Assembly: GCA_012032965.1 (NCBI GenBank)
Contig: JAAUPT010000096.1
Span: 1-6,738 of the forward strand
DNA length: 6,738 bases
DNA from: Nitrospira sp.
GTDB lineage: Bacteria > Nitrospirota > Nitrospiria > Nitrospirales > Nitrospiraceae
Reading direction: 5' to 3'
In this document: positions 5,560 to 6,738 of the stretch, in pieces
Numbering within the stretch: position 1 is the stretch's first letter
How the letters are laid out: every line of letters starts with the position of its first letter
The notes under the pieces: model-generated
What the model saw: only the letters and a program-made list of their open reading frames with translations
The model's database searches: none
What the model was told of the DNA's origin: nothing
Position numbers and translations under genes: made by a program

Positions 5560-5598
5560 GTTACACATCTGTAACAAGCTCGCAACAGCATGGTGACC
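5560..5598 (+). promoter_or_regulatory. Pho-box-like array of four 6-mers upstream of ppk1
   Basis: Four 6-mers lie in exact 11-bp register: GTTACA (5560-5565), GTAACA (5571-5576), GCAACA (5582-5587) and GTGACC (5593-5598). A fifth degenerate unit, GAGACA (5549-5554), extends the register upstream. The first two also form a perfect inverted repeat, TGTTACA-catc-TGTAACA (5559-5576). TAGAGT (5608-5613), 9 bp downstream of the last unit, could serve as -10. Direct repeats with an 11-bp period are the hallmark of PhoB/PhoP binding, and ppk belongs to the Pho regulon in several bacteria. Binding by a PhoB homologue is inferred. Confidence 0.55.
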
Positions 5599-5609
5599 TA
5601 GGTGGCATA

Positions 5610-5632
5610 GAGTCCCCCGGTTTTTGGGGCTC
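5610..5632 (+). other. Leader hairpin downstream of the ppk1 array
   Basis: GAG (5610-5612) and CCCC (5614-5617) pair with GGGG (5626-5629) and CTC (5630-5632), giving seven pairs with one bulged T and an 8-base loop CGGTTTTT. It lies in the presumed 5' untranslated region of ppk1, about 145 bp before the start codon, and could affect transcript stability or elongation. No role is shown. Confidence 0.3.
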
Positions 5633-5777
5633 GATGAGTCGATCGGAATCTTTGTGGGAGCTACTGTGGTATGAAACGGAACAGATTGGATATGAAAGCG
5701 GAACCTGGTAGGGGATGCTTGGCATGTTTTCCGGTTTGCGGATCAAGCCATAACCCCTCAATAGGGAAGGAGTTTTC

Positions 5778-6724
5778 ATGATCGATCATTCTGCTGAGGC
5801 GCCTGATCCAGTTGCCGAGGGCTTGGAGGGGGGAGAGAAATCGAGCCTGTTCCTGAATCGTGAGCTCAGCTGGTTGCGATTCAATCTGCGGGTCCTCGAA
5901 GAAGCTGAAGATAAACGACATCCTCTCTTGGAACGAGTGAAGTTTCTGACCATTTTCGCGACGAATCTGGACGAGTTCTTCATGATTCGAGTGTCTGGTC
6001 TTCGTCGCCAGGTGGCGGCTGGGACGGGAGGAACAACGCCGGACGGCATGACACCATCTGAGCAAATACTGGCGGTCAACCGCGAGCTGAGCGTCCAGTT
6101 TGCGCGATACGATATGTGCTGGAAGCAGGATGTCTTACCGAGCTTGCGGGAGGCAGGTATCCAGATCCTTCACTATGTGGATTTGACGGCGGGAGAGCGG
6201 GAGGCGATTCAACAGTACTTTCAGCGCGACCTCTTTCCGGTGCTGACTCCGCTGGCCATAGACCCAACCATCCTTTCCCGCATATCTCAAGTCTAAGTTT
6301 TAATCTTGCTGTGGTGGTAAAAGACCCTGAGCATGGTGATTGTTTCGCACGCGTCAAAGTGCCAAATGTCTTTCCACGACTGGTTCCCATTCCTACCGAC
6401 AAAGATGTCGCCCTACAGCAACTGGGATTGGGTGGGGTGGGAAAGGTACAGCAATTTGTGTGGCTGGAGGAGGTTATCGCGCAGAACCTGGATGATTTGT
6501 TTCCCGGCATGGAAGTTGTCGCATCGTACCCGTTTCGTGTGACGAGAGATGCGGATGTGGCCATTGAGGAAGATGAAGCGTCTGATCTGATCGAGGCGAT
6601 GGAGGAGCAACTCGATCAGCGGGATTTCACATCGGCCGTTCGATTGGAATTAGATGTGACGACACCGGAGCATATCCGTGAGCTTCTGACACGAAACCTT
6701 CAGTTACCACCGTACCTAGTCTAG
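5778..6724 (+). pseudogene. ppk1: Polyphosphate kinase 1, frameshifted and truncated (N-terminal and head domains)
   Basis: Ppk1 makes polyphosphate reversibly from ATP at the membrane. ATG 5778 has AAGGAG five bases upstream. The N domain is unmistakable: FLNRELSWLRFNLRVLEEA, then PLLERVKFLTIFATNLDEFF and MIRVSGLRRQV. The head domain follows, with FPVLTPLAIDP at about residues 153-163. There frame 0 runs into TILSRISQV and a stop at 6294-6296. The family sequence NHPFPHISSLSFNLAVVV continues in the -1 frame from 6266. Restoring one C in the run 6263-6265 joins them. The joined frame carries typical head-domain sequence to LQLPPY and then meets TAG 6722-6724 after 315 residues. Ppk1 is normally near 700 residues, with the autophosphorylated histidine beyond this point, so as read here no kinase is made. 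The last about 20 bases no longer resemble the family, and the right edge hides whether the gene resumes. Confidence 0.85.
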
Positions 6725-6738
6725 CGCAGGGGACAGCC

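Larger units (their letters stand above)
5298..5777. other. Long intergenic region and leader of ppk1
   Basis: These 480 bp contain no convincing gene. From the left, an imperfect inverted repeat CTGGT/ACCAG (5319-5335) lies just upstream of the secreted-protein gene. Nothing clear appears from 5340 to 5545. The 11-bp repeat array occupies 5560-5598, a hairpin lies at 5610-5632, and about 145 bp of further untranslated leader precede ppk1. Short frames here lack ribosome binding sites. Confidence 0.6.

Noticed and set aside
6076..6564. Minus-strand ORF of 162 aa opposite ppk1
   Set aside because: It is antisense to strongly conserved Ppk1 sequence and has typical low-complexity shadow composition (Ser/Thr/Pro-rich).
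1..6738. tRNA, rRNA, CRISPR array, insertion sequence or attachment site
   Set aside because: I saw no tRNA-like fold or CCA-type end, no repeat-spacer array, and no transposase or terminal inverted repeats on either strand.

Overview
The window looks like a piece of a mid-GC chromosome from a Gram-negative bacterium organised around phosphate and polyphosphate. The gene set is a PsiE-like membrane protein, a SixA-type phosphohistidine phosphatase, a CYTH-CHAD protein, a two-CBS-domain protein and polyphosphate kinase 1. This set, with the style of the proteins, suggests a Nitrospira-like (Nitrospirota) organism. That placement is inference from recall, not from a search.

Layout, left to right. 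Positions 1-399 (minus) hold the first 133 codons of a psiE-like gene that runs off the left edge. A divergent intergenic region (400-536) carries an 11-bp-period repeat array resembling a Pho box. Positions 537-1066 (plus) are sixA, broken by a one-base frameshift in an A run and lacking the second catalytic histidine. Convergent to it lies a CYTH-CHAD gene (1144-2622, minus), with a CBS-pair gene (2801-3184, minus) upstream of it on the same strand. Positions 3185-4631 contain no large gene. They hold several short ORFs with strong ribosome binding sites: 37 aa at 3451-3564 plus, 27 aa at 3892-3975 minus, 69 aa at 4212-4421 minus. They also hold several hairpins and an apparent yidD remnant (4010-4117 plus). 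A secreted protein of unknown function with about four internal repeats follows (4632-5297, minus). A long leader (5298-5777) with a second, longer 11-bp array precedes polyphosphate kinase ppk1 (from 5778, plus). Its reading frame is broken near 6265 and then stops at 6722-6724, close to the right edge.

How the parts fit. PsiE-family genes respond to phosphate starvation in Escherichia coli, Ppk1 makes polyphosphate, and CHAD domains bind polyphosphate. SixA-type phosphatases often sit beside CHAD and ppk genes. The most interesting signal is that three promoter regions (psiE, ppk1 and the 69-aa small gene) carry tandem 6-mers close to GTNACA, spaced exactly 11 bp apart. This is the geometry of PhoB/PhoP boxes, so the unknown small gene may belong to the same regulon. 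The two frameshifts (sixA, ppk1) are both consistent with loss of one base in a homopolymer, so sequencing error has to be excluded before calling either gene dead.
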